NCBI GenBank assembly: GCA_036747295.1
Contig: DAIOCN010000025.1
Location: 1-41,490, forward strand
DNA length: 41,490 nucleotides
Origin: UBA4736 sp002404015
GTDB lineage: Bacteria > Chloroflexota > Dormibacteria > Dormibacterales > Dormibacteraceae
Direction of reading: 5' to 3'
This document shows positions 14,963 through 22,898 of the stretch, piece by piece. Each line of letters begins with the position of its first letter. Position 1 is the first letter of the stretch. The position numbers were made by a program, and so were the translations under genes. The notes beneath the pieces were generated by a model. It worked only from the letters and a program-made list of their open reading frames with translations. It was not told the DNA's origin and made no database searches.

Positions 14963-15960
14963 CGCCGCTGCAGGAGAGCCGCCCGGGTCCAGGCCGGGCG
15001 CCGGCCCAGGCTGACCAGGCCGCCGGGCAGGAACAGGACGAAGGCGATGAAGATCCCCCCCAGGAGGAGCGGCCAGCGCTGGGAGTAGGAGGACAGCGCG
15101 TCCTGGACGATCAGGACCAGGAAGGCGCCGATGGCTGGGCCGACCAGCGAGCGGGTGCCCCCCACGATTGCGGCGACCAGGACCAACCCCGAGTTGGTCC
15201 AGTACAGCTCGCCGGCGTTGGCGAAGCCATTGAAGAGGGTGGCCAGCGCCCCGGCCAGGCCGGCCACCGCCCCGGCCACGATGAACGCGGCCAGGCGGTA
15301 GCGGTAGGTGGGAACGCCTAGAGCCCGCATCCGGTGTTCGTTCTCGCGGATACCCTCCAGGGTCCGTCCGAAGGGAGAGCTGACCAGGAGCGCCAGCAGG
15401 GCCAGGCTGAAGGCCGTCGCGATCAGGACCAGGTTGTAGAAGTGCCGGGAGCCGATCGCCCGCAGGCTGACGCCGGCCAGCTGCCAGAGGGCGGCATCCA
15501 GGTTCTCCAGGATGTCGAGGGGGGGCCGGCCGACACCGATCAGTCCGTCGCTGCCGCCCAGCACCTCGCGCGGCGCCTGCAGGACGTAGCCCCAGATCAT
15601 CTGCGCGAAGGCCAGCGTCAGCATCAGGAAGTAGATCCCGCGCACACGCAGGGCGAGGGCGCCGATGGGGGCTGCCAGCACGGCCGCCGCCAGCACGGCC
15701 AGGCCGAGGATCGGAAACAGGCCGATGGACTGGTTGTGCAGGTAGGCGAACGCCGCCGCGAAGGCGCCGGCGCCATAGAACGCCGCGTGCCCGAAGCTGG
15801 GCATGCCGCCGTAGCCGAGGAGGAGGTCAAGCGACATCGCGAAGATCGCGAAGATCAGGGCCTGCGTCGCGATCGAGACCCAGAAGGTGGGCGCCCAGAA
15901 CGTCAGCGAGCCGAGCGCGAGGAAGGCCGCGGCGACCAGGCCCAGCCGCGCCGGCCTCAC
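14959..15960 (-). CDS. livM: branched-chain amino acid type ABC transporter permease LivM
   Basis: A 333-residue inner-membrane permease with about eight to ten helices and the family hallmark LLLGYGGMPSFGHAAFYGAGA near residues 47-67, plus the late GTRSLVGPAIGAFL segment. It forms a heterodimeric channel with LivH. GTG start, overlapping the livH stop by 4 nt. Confidence 0.94.
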   Translation of the reverse strand: MRPARLGLVAAAFLALGSLTFWAPTFWVSIATQALIFAIFAMSLDLLLGYGGMPSFGHAAFYGAGAFAAAFAYLHNQSIGLFPILGLAVLAAAVLAAPIGALALRVRGIYFLMLTLAFAQMIWGYVLQAPREVLGGSDGLIGVGRPPLDILENLDAALWQLAGVSLRAIGSRHFYNLVLIATAFSLALLALLVSSPFGRTLEGIRENEHRMRALGVPTYRYRLAAFIVAGAVAGLAGALATLFNGFANAGELYWTNSGLVLVAAIVGGTRSLVGPAIGAFLVLIVQDALSSYSQRWPLLLGGIFIAFVLFLPGGLVSLGRRPAWTRAALLQRR

Positions 15961-16817
15961 GCCCCGAGCCCGAACAGTCCGCGCGGCCGCACCAGCAGGA
16001 CGGCCGCCATCAGGCCGAACACAAGGGCCACTGCCAGGTCCTGGCGGAGGAACGCGCCGAACTGGTTGGCGAGCCCGATCAAGAGGGCACCCACGATCGC
16101 GCCCTCGATGGAGCCCAGGCCGCCGATCACGACCACGACCAGGGCCAGGATGAGCACGTTCTCATCCATGCCCGGGTAAGTCGCCAGGTAGGGCCCCGCG
16201 ATCACTCCGGCAAAGCCGGCCAGGGCCGCGCCGAAAGCGAACGTCAGCGTGAAGACAATGTCCAGGTCGATCCCCAGCAGACCCACCATCTCCTTGTCCG
16301 CGACACCCGCGCGAAGGATGGCCCCGACCTTCAGCCGGCGCCACGCAAGCAGCAGCCCGGCTGCCACCAGGAACGCCACCGCGATCACGAAAAGCCGGTA
16401 TACCTCGACGTGGACCTCGCCGATCACGAAGGCGCCGCGCAGCTCAGGAGGGCGTGGGAACGGCTGGTTCTGGGGTCCGAACCGCCAGCGCACCAGGTCT
16501 ACGAAGACCAGCGAGAAGCCGAACGTGAGCAGCACCTGGAGAAGGTGGCCGCGGCCGTGCAGGCGCCTGAAGAAGACGACCTCCATGGCCGCGCCCAGCA
16601 GCGCCAGCAGGATCGGGGCCAGCAGGAGGGCCAGCCAGAAGTTGCCCACCGTTCGCAGGACGCTCACTCCGACATAGGCGCCGAGCATGTAGAAGGAGCC
16701 GTGGGCGAGGTTCAGGACGTCCATCAGGCCGAAGATCACGGAGAGGCCGGCAGCCAGCAGGAAGACCAGGCCCCCGAAGGCGAGCCCGTTGAGCGTGAGC
16801 TGAATTCCCAGCGCCAC
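15957..16817 (-). CDS. livH: branched-chain amino acid type ABC transporter permease LivH
   Basis: A 286-residue permease with the typical GLMDVLNLAHGSFYMLGA motif near residues 30-47 and GGLGSIEGAIVGALLIG near residue 230. It pairs with LivM. The GTG start is preceded by TAGACT 6 nt upstream and no ribosome binding site, so besides read-through from livJ it may have its own leaderless promoter. Confidence 0.94.
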   Translation of the reverse strand: MALGIQLTLNGLAFGGLVFLLAAGLSVIFGLMDVLNLAHGSFYMLGAYVGVSVLRTVGNFWLALLLAPILLALLGAAMEVVFFRRLHGRGHLLQVLLTFGFSLVFVDLVRWRFGPQNQPFPRPPELRGAFVIGEVHVEVYRLFVIAVAFLVAAGLLLAWRRLKVGAILRAGVADKEMVGLLGIDLDIVFTLTFAFGAALAGFAGVIAGPYLATYPGMDENVLILALVVVVIGGLGSIEGAIVGALLIGLANQFGAFLRQDLAVALVFGLMAAVLLVRPRGLFGLGA

Positions 16818-16823
16818 GGCGGA

Positions 16824-16829
16824 AGTCTA
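16824..16829 (-). promoter_or_regulatory. internal leaderless -10 box before livH
   Basis: Minus-strand TAGACT with a 6-nt spacer to the livH GTG. It follows the intercistronic hairpin behind livJ, so permease and ATPase genes could be transcribed separately from the binding-protein gene. Confidence 0.45.
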
Positions 16830-16835
16830 TCGGCG

Positions 16836-16854
16836 GGAAGGGGCCGCCCCTTCC
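16836..16854 (-). terminator. intercistronic stem-loop between livJ and livH
   Basis: GGAAGGGG (16836-16843) and CCCCTTCC (16847-16854) form an 8-bp perfect stem with a 3-nt loop, 7 nt past the livJ stop. There is no U-tract. Such hairpins behind binding-protein genes commonly stabilise that part of the message or attenuate read-through, giving excess binding protein over permease. Confidence 0.6.
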
Positions 16855-16861
16855 TGGGTCG

Positions 16862-18118
16862 CTATTTGCCGGGGTCGGTGACGTTGGGGACCGAGCTGGT
16901 CACCTTGTTCGTGTAGCCCAGCTTGGAGTCGTTGACGAGGGTGCGCACGTAGATCGTGTTGACCACGTTGTTGCTGTTGGCGTCGAACTTGAAGTCGCCG
17001 CGGGGGCTCTTGAAGGCGACCGCCGCGACAGCGTGCATGAAGGCCGTCTTGTCGTCGGTCTTGCCCTTCAGCGCGTTCAGTGTGTCCACGATCACGCGGC
17101 CGGTGTCGTAGCCCTGGACGGCGAACACGTCGGCCGTCTTGTTGTACGCCTTCTTGTAGGCGGCCGTGAAGTCCTGGTTCTCCTTGTTGTCCAGCGTCAG
17201 GGCCCAGTGCAGGCCGGTGACGGCGCCCACGGGGGCGGCGTCGGCGATGGCGCCCAGCACGTCCTGCTCGACGAAGAAGCCCGAGCCGTAGACCTTGATG
17301 CTCTTGTCCATCTGGGTCTTGGCCTGCTTCAGGAAGTTGATCGCGTCCTGGCCGGACATGAACACGTAGATGCCGTCCGGCTTGGAGTTGTTGATCTGCG
17401 TGATGAAGGCCGAGAAGTCGCCGCTCGTGTTGGGGAACGGCGGCTTGACCTCCGCCACCACCTTGCCCGAGTACGTTTCCTTGGTGGCGGCCGCAGTCTC
17501 GATCCCGGCCCCGTAGTTCGAGTACACGAGGGTCAGGTTCTTGATGCCGGCGTCGTTCAGCACCTTGCCCATCGGCTGGCTGGGCTGCCAGTTGGAGAAC
17601 GACGTCCGAAAGATGTAGGGGGACTTGGCGGCCCGGCTCAGCGAGTTGACGCCCGCGTTTGCGATCAGCGTCGGCACCTTGTTCTGGTCCACGTAATTGC
17701 GGATCGCGGCGGCGTTGGGGCTGGCCACGATCCCGGCGATCATGTCCACGTTGTCCTGCTCGACGAGCTTTCGGACCTTGGTCAGCGGGATCGTCGTGTC
17801 GCCCGCGCCCTCGTCTTCCAGCAGCAGCGTGAGCTTGCGCCCGCCCGCCTGGTTGCCGGACTTCTTGAAGTACAGCTGCATGCCCTTGGTGATCGAGTCG
17901 CCCAGGTCGGAGTAAGTCCCCGACGAGGGCAGCACGGCGCCCACTTTGAACTCGGGACCGGTGGCCGCGCTGGTCGACGTCGAGGGCGAGGAGCTGCCGC
18001 CGCCGCAGGCCGCCAGGGCGAGCAGGGCGGCTGAGCCGGCGCCGAGCTTAAGGAAGTCGCGCCTCCCGAGCTCGTCGCCGAGCTTGAAGGCTAGGTACCC
18101 CTCCAGGTCTTCTGACAT
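16862..18118 (-). CDS. livJ: branched-chain amino acid type ABC substrate-binding lipoprotein (LivJ/K-like)
   Basis: A 418-residue periplasmic-binding-protein type I receptor. Its export signal is Tat-like (GRRDFLKLGAGSAAL) followed by a lipobox LAAC with C38, so the mature protein is a lipid-anchored surface receptor with a Ser/Thr-rich linker (about 41-52). The ligand domain runs from FKVGAVLPSSGTYSDLG to the end, typical of LivJ/UrtA/amide receptors. The ligand could be an amino acid, urea, amide or aromatic acid. ATG at 18118 with AGAGAGGAAA as ribosome binding site; longer open frames upstream are discarded. First gene of livJHMGF. Confidence 0.92.
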   Translation of the reverse strand: MSEDLEGYLAFKLGDELGRRDFLKLGAGSAALLALAACGGGSSSPSTSTSAATGPEFKVGAVLPSSGTYSDLGDSITKGMQLYFKKSGNQAGGRKLTLLLEDEGAGDTTIPLTKVRKLVEQDNVDMIAGIVASPNAAAIRNYVDQNKVPTLIANAGVNSLSRAAKSPYIFRTSFSNWQPSQPMGKVLNDAGIKNLTLVYSNYGAGIETAAATKETYSGKVVAEVKPPFPNTSGDFSAFITQINNSKPDGIYVFMSGQDAINFLKQAKTQMDKSIKVYGSGFFVEQDVLGAIADAAPVGAVTGLHWALTLDNKENQDFTAAYKKAYNKTADVFAVQGYDTGRVIVDTLNALKGKTDDKTAFMHAVAAVAFKSPRGDFKFDANSNNVVNTIYVRTLVNDSKLGYTNKVTSSVPNVTDPGK

Positions 18119-18155
18119 TGGCTTTCCTCTCTCTCGTGTGACGCGAGTTGCAGGG

Positions 18156-18161
18156 ATGATA
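18156..18161 (-). promoter_or_regulatory. probable -10 box of the livJ operon within a small palindrome
   Basis: Minus-strand TATCAT, about 38 nt before the livJ ATG, leaves room for a leader with the ribosome binding site. It sits in GGGAT-GAT-ATCCC (5-bp inverted arms), which could be an operator. No convincing -35. The rest of the 18119-18289 gap holds the WS/DGAT promoter and no gene. Confidence 0.4.
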
Positions 18162-18277
18162 TCCCGTCCCGAAGTGAACGACTCCGCCTGGCCTACGCGA
18201 TCCCGGGGTGCCGCCCTGTCTCGAACGACGAGCGGCCCGAGGAGTTCATGCCGCGCCGCGCCGCGCCGATTCCTCGC

Positions 18278-18283
18278 TACTGT
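18278..18283 (+). promoter_or_regulatory. leaderless -10 box of the WS/DGAT gene
   Basis: TACTGT with a 6-nt spacer to GTG 18290 and no ribosome binding site. This is the same geometry as for other first genes in the window, and it supports choosing 18290 rather than the earlier ATG at 18248 as the start. Confidence 0.5.
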
Positions 18284-18289
18284 GATTGG

Positions 18290-19870
18290 GTGACCGCCTT
18301 CTACGAGGAGCTGAGCCCGCTCGACGCCTGGTTTCTCTATGCCGAGCGCCACGAGGCGCCGCTCCACATCGGGGGCGTCTACATATTCGAGGGCCAGCCC
18401 AAGTTCCCGGGGGCGCGGGGGGCGCTCGGGATCGCGAAGACCCTCGAGGAGAGGCTCCACCTGGTTCCTCGCTACCGGCAGAAGGTGCGCTTCCGGCCCT
18501 TCAACCTCGGCCACCCGGTCTGGGTGGACGACCCTGACTTCGACCTCAGCTACCACGTGCGGCGGGCCGCCCTCCCCAGCCCGGGTGACGAGGCCCAGCT
18601 CCGCGACTACGCGGCCCGGGTGTTCGCCCGGCCCCTCGACCTCCGCAAGCCGCTCTGGGAGATGTACGTGATCGAGGGCCTCCAGGGCGGGCGGGTGGCC
18701 ATGGTCAACAAGGTCCACCACGCGATGGTGGACGGCATCTCGACCGTCGACATCGGGACGCTGCTCTTCGACATGGAGGCGAGGCCGGACGCGCTGCCGG
18801 CGCCACGGCGCTGGAAGCCCCGCCCCGAGCCGGCCGAGCGGAGCCTGATCCTGAAGGAGCTGCCCTCGCTGAACCCACTGGCCGTCTTACGCTCGATCCG
18901 ATCCCTCAACCCGGCGGCTCTGCCCACCCTGGTCCAGCAGGTGGCGGGCGCAGTCATGAGCTCGCCGTGGGCGGGCGCCGCCTCGCTGGCCATGTCGTTC
19001 CTCCGCCCCGGGCGCCAGCTGTTCTTCAACCGCATGATCGGCCCCCACCGGCGGGTCCAGCACCTCACGGTTCCGCTGTCCGAGATCAAGGAGATCAAGA
19101 ACGCGTTCGGGGGCACGGTCAACGACGTGATCCTCGCCATCGTGGCCGAGGCGATGCGGAGCCTGCTCCTGGATCGCGGCGAGCCGGTGCCCGACACGTT
19201 CCGCGTGTTCGCACCGGTGAGCGTCCGCGACGACACCCAGCGCTACGCCCTCGGCAACCGGGTCAGCGGCATGGTGGTGGAGCTGCCGCTGGCCCCGATG
19301 CCGCCCTTGACCCGCCTGGCCCGGGTCTCGGCGGTGACAGGCGACCTGAAGCGGTCACGGCAGGCGATCGCGGCACAGACGCTCTCGGCGCTCAGCAACT
19401 GGGCGCCGGCCACGCTGCACACGCTCGGCGGCCGCATGGCGTCCATGCCCCAGACCCAGCTGCAGACGGTCGTGAACATGGTGGTCACCAACGTGCCCGG
19501 CCCACAGGTCCCCTTCTACACGGGCGGGGCCGAGATGCTGGAGGTCTGGCCCTTCCTGCCCGTCTACCACTCGCTGGGGCTCAGCCTGGCGCTCTTCTCG
19601 TACAACGGGAGCGTCCACTTCGGCCTGGTGTCCGACCGCGACCTGGTCCCCGACCTCGACCGCTTCGCCAGGCACCTGGAGCGGGCCGCCCATGACTACC
19701 GGAGCCTGGCAAGGCGGCTTTCGGCGACCCCCGGCGCCAGGCGGTCGGCGGTGGCGGCCAGGCGGGCCGAGGCCGCCAAGCCGGCGACTAATGGACGGGC
19801 GCGGGCTTCCTCCGCCTCGAAGCGCGCTCGGCCAGCAGCCGGGCCAGCACTGCGTACACCTCGCGGTTGA
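18290..19870 (+). CDS. wax ester synthase / diacylglycerol acyltransferase (WS/DGAT)
   Basis: A 526-residue bifunctional acyltransferase of the actinobacterial WS/DGAT (Atf/Tgs) family, which esterifies acyl-CoA to fatty alcohols or diacylglycerol and so stores neutral lipid. The start LSPLDAWFLYAE is typical. The catalytic motif HHAMVDG gives H143, H144 and D148. The second domain has NDVILA and the late NVPGP segment. The last 50 residues are an Ala/Arg/Lys-rich tail not needed by the family; this part overlaps the convergent hydrolase gene by 83 bp. It is probably associated with the membrane or lipid bodies. Confidence 0.93.
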   Translation: MTAFYEELSPLDAWFLYAERHEAPLHIGGVYIFEGQPKFPGARGALGIAKTLEERLHLVPRYRQKVRFRPFNLGHPVWVDDPDFDLSYHVRRAALPSPGDEAQLRDYAARVFARPLDLRKPLWEMYVIEGLQGGRVAMVNKVHHAMVDGISTVDIGTLLFDMEARPDALPAPRRWKPRPEPAERSLILKELPSLNPLAVLRSIRSLNPAALPTLVQQVAGAVMSSPWAGAASLAMSFLRPGRQLFFNRMIGPHRRVQHLTVPLSEIKEIKNAFGGTVNDVILAIVAEAMRSLLLDRGEPVPDTFRVFAPVSVRDDTQRYALGNRVSGMVVELPLAPMPPLTRLARVSAVTGDLKRSRQAIAAQTLSALSNWAPATLHTLGGRMASMPQTQLQTVVNMVVTNVPGPQVPFYTGGAEMLEVWPFLPVYHSLGLSLALFSYNGSVHFGLVSDRDLVPDLDRFARHLERAAHDYRSLARRLSATPGARRSAVAARRAEAAKPATNGRARASSASKRARPAAGPALRTPRG

Positions 19871-20597
19871 CGCCCAGGCCGACGTGGCTGCCGTCCACCT
19901 CGACAGCCTCGACGTCGGGCCGCAGGCAGGCCTCCCAGTGCACGATGCCGTCGCTCTTCGAGTAGATCGAGGTGATCGGCACCGCGGCGTCCGCCGCCAG
20001 GTCCCGCAGGAAGCGCTTCTCGACGCTGGCGGTCCGCGCGTAGCGGAAGAGGTTGACGGCCTGCGCGATCCGGACGCCCGCCAGCGTGAGCGGGTGGAGG
20101 TCGAAGGGGTCGCCGAGGGGCGAGCCCAGGGTCACCACGCGCTCAACCATCTGGGGGTGGCGGTGGGAGAGGACCTTGGCCAGGATCCCGCCCCGGCTGT
20201 GGCCGACCAGCGTGACCCGCATCCCCATCCAGGCATACAGGTCCACCAGCCGAAGGGTGAGGCTTTTCAGCACGATCTCGGAGTAGCGGACGTTGAGGGT
20301 GATGCCCGGCAGCTCGGAGTGGTAGTCCACACGGTGCAGCCAGTCGTTCATGACTGACAGCGAGGAGTCCCCCGCCAGGAAGCCGGGGATCAGGAGGATC
20401 GGGCGGCCATGGCCGCGAGGCACGCCCTTGCCCCGGAAGATGGGGTCGCGCAGGAGCCGCATGTATTCGGTTGCGGCCCGGCCCTCGCGCCAGACCGGCG
20501 GCTGGTGGGCCCACCGCCCGAGATAGTTCAGCGGAGGGAAGCCGCGCTCGGCGGAGCGCGCCCGGCCGCTGGGAGACTGTTCTGGGACGGTTGCCAC
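19788..20597 (-). CDS. alpha/beta hydrolase (lipase/PGAP1-like)
   Basis: A 269-residue alpha/beta hydrolase with oxyanion-loop region ILLIPGFLAGD (68-78), nucleophile elbow GHSRGG (S134), a later acidic residue in YSKSDGIV and histidine in GSHVG. The order and LIPGF motif resemble esterases and lipases that act on lipid or acyl substrates. GTG start. The 3' end overlaps WS/DGAT by 83 bp tail to tail, and the pairing with a neutral-lipid synthase suggests lipid turnover. No signal peptide. Confidence 0.87.
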   Translation of the reverse strand: MATVPEQSPSGRARSAERGFPPLNYLGRWAHQPPVWREGRAATEYMRLLRDPIFRGKGVPRGHGRPILLIPGFLAGDSSLSVMNDWLHRVDYHSELPGITLNVRYSEIVLKSLTLRLVDLYAWMGMRVTLVGHSRGGILAKVLSHRHPQMVERVVTLGSPLGDPFDLHPLTLAGVRIAQAVNLFRYARTASVEKRFLRDLAADAAVPITSIYSKSDGIVHWEACLRPDVEAVEVDGSHVGLGVNREVYAVLARLLAERASRRRKPAPVH

Positions 20598-20621
20598 AGC
20601 GTTGTTTAAGCTCGCCGGATT

Positions 20622-21500
20622 CTACGCTGCCTCGGCCGGGCTGAGGAAGCCGTAAACGAGCTTGAGGAAGCGGTCGGGGGCCTCCAGCATGGGAACGTGG
20701 CCGACGCCGTCGAGCACCTCCACCCGCCAGCTTGCGCGGCCCTGGGCCACCGCCAGCGAGGCTTCGACCGGCACCAACCTGTCGTCCCGACCCTGGATCA
20801 GCAGAACGGGGCACCTGACCCGGTCGAGCTGGGAGTCGAACCGGCCCCTGGCCAGGAGGGCGAGGAGGGACCTGGCCGCCTGGATGAGGGCCCGCTCGCT
20901 CCCAGGCATCGACTCTCGCTCCCGCACCAGCTCCACGTGGGCCCGGACGATCTCGGCGGGGACCGCCGCCGGGTTGGTGCAGCAGACCTTCAGAGTTCGG
21001 GCGACGACGCCCTCGGCCCCCAGCCGGCGGCCGCGCCGGCGGAGGTAGGCTTCCGTGCCGAGCGGCGTCAGCAGGAAGGCGAAGAACATCCACACTGTCA
21101 GGTCGAACCGGCGCCGCCGGCTCCCCGGCAGAGCGGGGTCGACCAGGACCAGCCGGCTCACCCGCTGCGGGTGGTCCGCCGTTTCGACCACTGAGATCAG
21201 CCCTCCCATGGAGTTGCCGACCAGCACCGCGGGGCCGCCCGCCACCTTCTCAAGGAAGCTGTCCAGCAGGGCCACGTTGTTCTTCACACTGGACTTCCGT
21301 CCCGCCACGGGCGTGCGCCCGAAGCCGGCCAGGTCGAGGGCCAGCACCCGGTGGCCGGTCTGGGCCAGCCGGTCGCCGACGGCCAGCCAGTTGATGGCTG
21401 ACCCGCCCAGGCCGTGGACCAGCACCATCGGCTCCCCCGAGCCCCCGAAGTCGAGGTAGTGGACACCCAGGCCGTCCACGTCGATGGTCTTTGACTCCAT
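20622..21500 (-). CDS. alpha/beta fold hydrolase
   Basis: A 292-residue hydrolase with HGLGGSAINW as oxyanion motif, GNSMGG nucleophile elbow (S97), the acid in QGRDDRLVP and histidine in GVGHVPMLEAP: a complete triad. It is close to MhpC-type C-C hydrolases and esterases; the substrate is unknown. ATG start with TAGCAT 7 nt upstream and no ribosome binding site. It is divergent from the SDR gene with 23 bp between start codons. Confidence 0.88.
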   Translation of the reverse strand: MESKTIDVDGLGVHYLDFGGSGEPMVLVHGLGGSAINWLAVGDRLAQTGHRVLALDLAGFGRTPVAGRKSSVKNNVALLDSFLEKVAGGPAVLVGNSMGGLISVVETADHPQRVSRLVLVDPALPGSRRRRFDLTVWMFFAFLLTPLGTEAYLRRRGRRLGAEGVVARTLKVCCTNPAAVPAEIVRAHVELVRERESMPGSERALIQAARSLLALLARGRFDSQLDRVRCPVLLIQGRDDRLVPVEASLAVAQGRASWRVEVLDGVGHVPMLEAPDRFLKLVYGFLSPAEAA

Positions 21501-21507
21501 GCGTCAC

Positions 21508-21517
21508 ATGCTACGTT
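21508..21517. promoter_or_regulatory. two divergent -10 boxes overlapping by two bases
   Basis: ATGCTACGTT reads TAGCAT on the minus strand (21513-21508, 7 nt from the hydrolase ATG) and TACGTT on the plus strand (21512-21517, 6 nt from the SDR GTG). The hexamers share the central TA, so polymerase cannot occupy both at once. Confidence 0.5.
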
Positions 21518-21523
21518 GAACGC

Positions 21524-22342
21524 GTGGCGGCTCGGACGGTGCTCGTGACCGGCGCCAACTCCGGGATCGGGCTGGCGTCGGTGCTGGAGCTCGCCCGCCG
21601 CGGGTTCGACGCCGTCGGCTCGGTGCGCTCGCCCGCCAAGGCCCGCCAGGTCCAGCAGGCCGCCCGGGACGCCGGGGTCAAGGTCCGGACGGTTCAGCTC
21701 GACGTCTCCCGGGCCGCCGACTGCGCCCGGGTCATCGCCCGGCTCCGGCCGTTCGGCCTGGTCAACAACGCCGGTTACCCGGCGTCAGGGGCGGTGGAGG
21801 ACGTCAGGGACGACGAGGCCCTGGCGGCGCTGGCGGTCATGGTGGTGGCGCCGATGCGGCTGGCCCGCCTGGCCGTGCCGCACATGCGGGAGCGGGGGGA
21901 GGGCCGGATAGTCAACATGAGCTCCATCTACGGGCGCACCAGCACCCCGCTGACGGGCTGGTACCAGGGCTCCAAGCACGCGCTGGAAGCGCTGTCCGAC
22001 GCGCTGCGGATGGAGGTGGCGGGGAGCGGGGTGAAGGTGGTTCTGGTCGAGCCGGGCGGCTTCGACACCGGGATCTGGGCCGAGACGGAGAGCGAGATCG
22101 CCAACCGGGCCGCTTCCCGGTACGCCGCCGCCTACGGCCGGGTCCAGTCCGGCATCCGGCTCAGCCGGCCCCTGATGGGCCACCCCAGCGCCGTCGCCAG
22201 GGTGGTGGCGAACGCGATGGCCTCGAAGCGGCCGCGGCCGCGCTACCTGGTGGGCCTGGACGCCCAGGCCATCGCCATGTACGACCGCCTGCTGCCGGCA
22301 GAGGTGAAGGACCGCCTGGCCCGACTCGGCCTGGGTCTTTAG
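21524..22342 (+). CDS. short-chain dehydrogenase/reductase
   Basis: A 272-residue classical SDR with cofactor motif TGANSGIG (9-16), NNAG, the catalytic Ser in VNMSSIYG, and YQGSK with catalytic Tyr and Lys. It is similar to NAD(P)-dependent oxidoreductases acting on lipids or retinol-like alcohols. GTG at 21524 is preferred over the ATG at 21491 because it starts directly at the beta strand and has a TACGTT box 6 nt before it. The 3' end overlaps the next gene by 4 bp, convergent. Confidence 0.9.
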   Translation: MAARTVLVTGANSGIGLASVLELARRGFDAVGSVRSPAKARQVQQAARDAGVKVRTVQLDVSRAADCARVIARLRPFGLVNNAGYPASGAVEDVRDDEALAALAVMVVAPMRLARLAVPHMRERGEGRIVNMSSIYGRTSTPLTGWYQGSKHALEALSDALRMEVAGSGVKVVLVEPGGFDTGIWAETESEIANRAASRYAAAYGRVQSGIRLSRPLMGHPSAVARVVANAMASKRPRPRYLVGLDAQAIAMYDRLLPAEVKDRLARLGLGL

Positions 22343-22641
22343 CCGCTGAGGTGGGCCACGATCCCGGCGCCGTTCAGCGCCGACACGCCCAGGAAGCCGA
22401 TCCCCAGGACCTGGACGACCAGCCAGGTGGATCGGCTCTTGCTCCGGAGGGCCAGGAGGATGACGGCCGCGACCAGGGCGACCTTGACGGCGCCGAAGAG
22501 CGCGAAGTCGCCGCTGGCGAGCGCGGCCCGCACCATGGGGTTGCCCTCGGGGACGCCACTGTGAAGGCCCAGCCAGGTGGTGAAGAGGTCACCGGCCTGG
22601 CCCGCCACGAGGATCAGGATCCAGGCTGGGTGCGTGCGCAT
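22339..22641 (-). CDS. small membrane protein, DUF5658-like
   Basis: A 100-residue protein with three to four predicted membrane helices (about 4-24, 42-62, 68-85). It has D-x-F-T-T-W and a GNPMVRAAL motif typical of small DUF5658-like membrane proteins of unknown function. ATG at 22641 is chosen over an upstream in-frame GTG/ATG because TAGATT lies 8 nt before it. Convergent 4-bp overlap with the SDR gene. Confidence 0.7.
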   Translation of the reverse strand: MRTHPAWILILVAGQAGDLFTTWLGLHSGVPEGNPMVRAALASGDFALFGAVKVALVAAVILLALRSKSRSTWLVVQVLGIGFLGVSALNGAGIVAHLSG

Positions 22642-22685
22642 GTGGGGCGAATCTAAAGGCGCCCTAACGCCCGCCCCGGGCGGTC

Positions 22686-22898
22686 TCAAGAGTTCTTGTT
22701 AAGCGGCCCCGCCCACTCCGATGAGTAGAGCTCGTAGGCCAGGCCCTGGCCGTTGAGTGCGGTGTGGACCTGGGCCAGCGCGGCCCGCGCGGCGGCGCGC
22801 ACCGACGGCACCTCGCTGAGCGCCAGCACCTTCAGATCGGCGAAGGCCCGCTCCAGCCGCTCCTGCTCGTCAGGGCTTAACCGCGAGACCTCGCTCAT
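22686..22898 (-). CDS. 70-residue hypothetical protein downstream of the PaaK-like ligase
   Basis: A short helical, charged protein (MSEVSRLSPDEQERLERAF...) with no recognised family. ATG at 22898 with GAAGAGG about 9 nt upstream, located inside the last codons of the ligase gene (29-nt overlap), so translation is probably coupled. No Cys, no membrane segment. It could be a small partner of the ligase; function unknown. Confidence 0.6.
   Translation of the reverse strand: MSEVSRLSPDEQERLERAFADLKVLALSEVPSVRAAARAALAQVHTALNGQGLAYELYSSEWAGPLNKNS

Noticed and set aside
18119..18721. N-terminal extension of the liv binding protein
   Set aside because: It overlaps WS/DGAT antisense; ATG 18118 has a good ribosome binding site and is followed by the Tat and lipobox signal.
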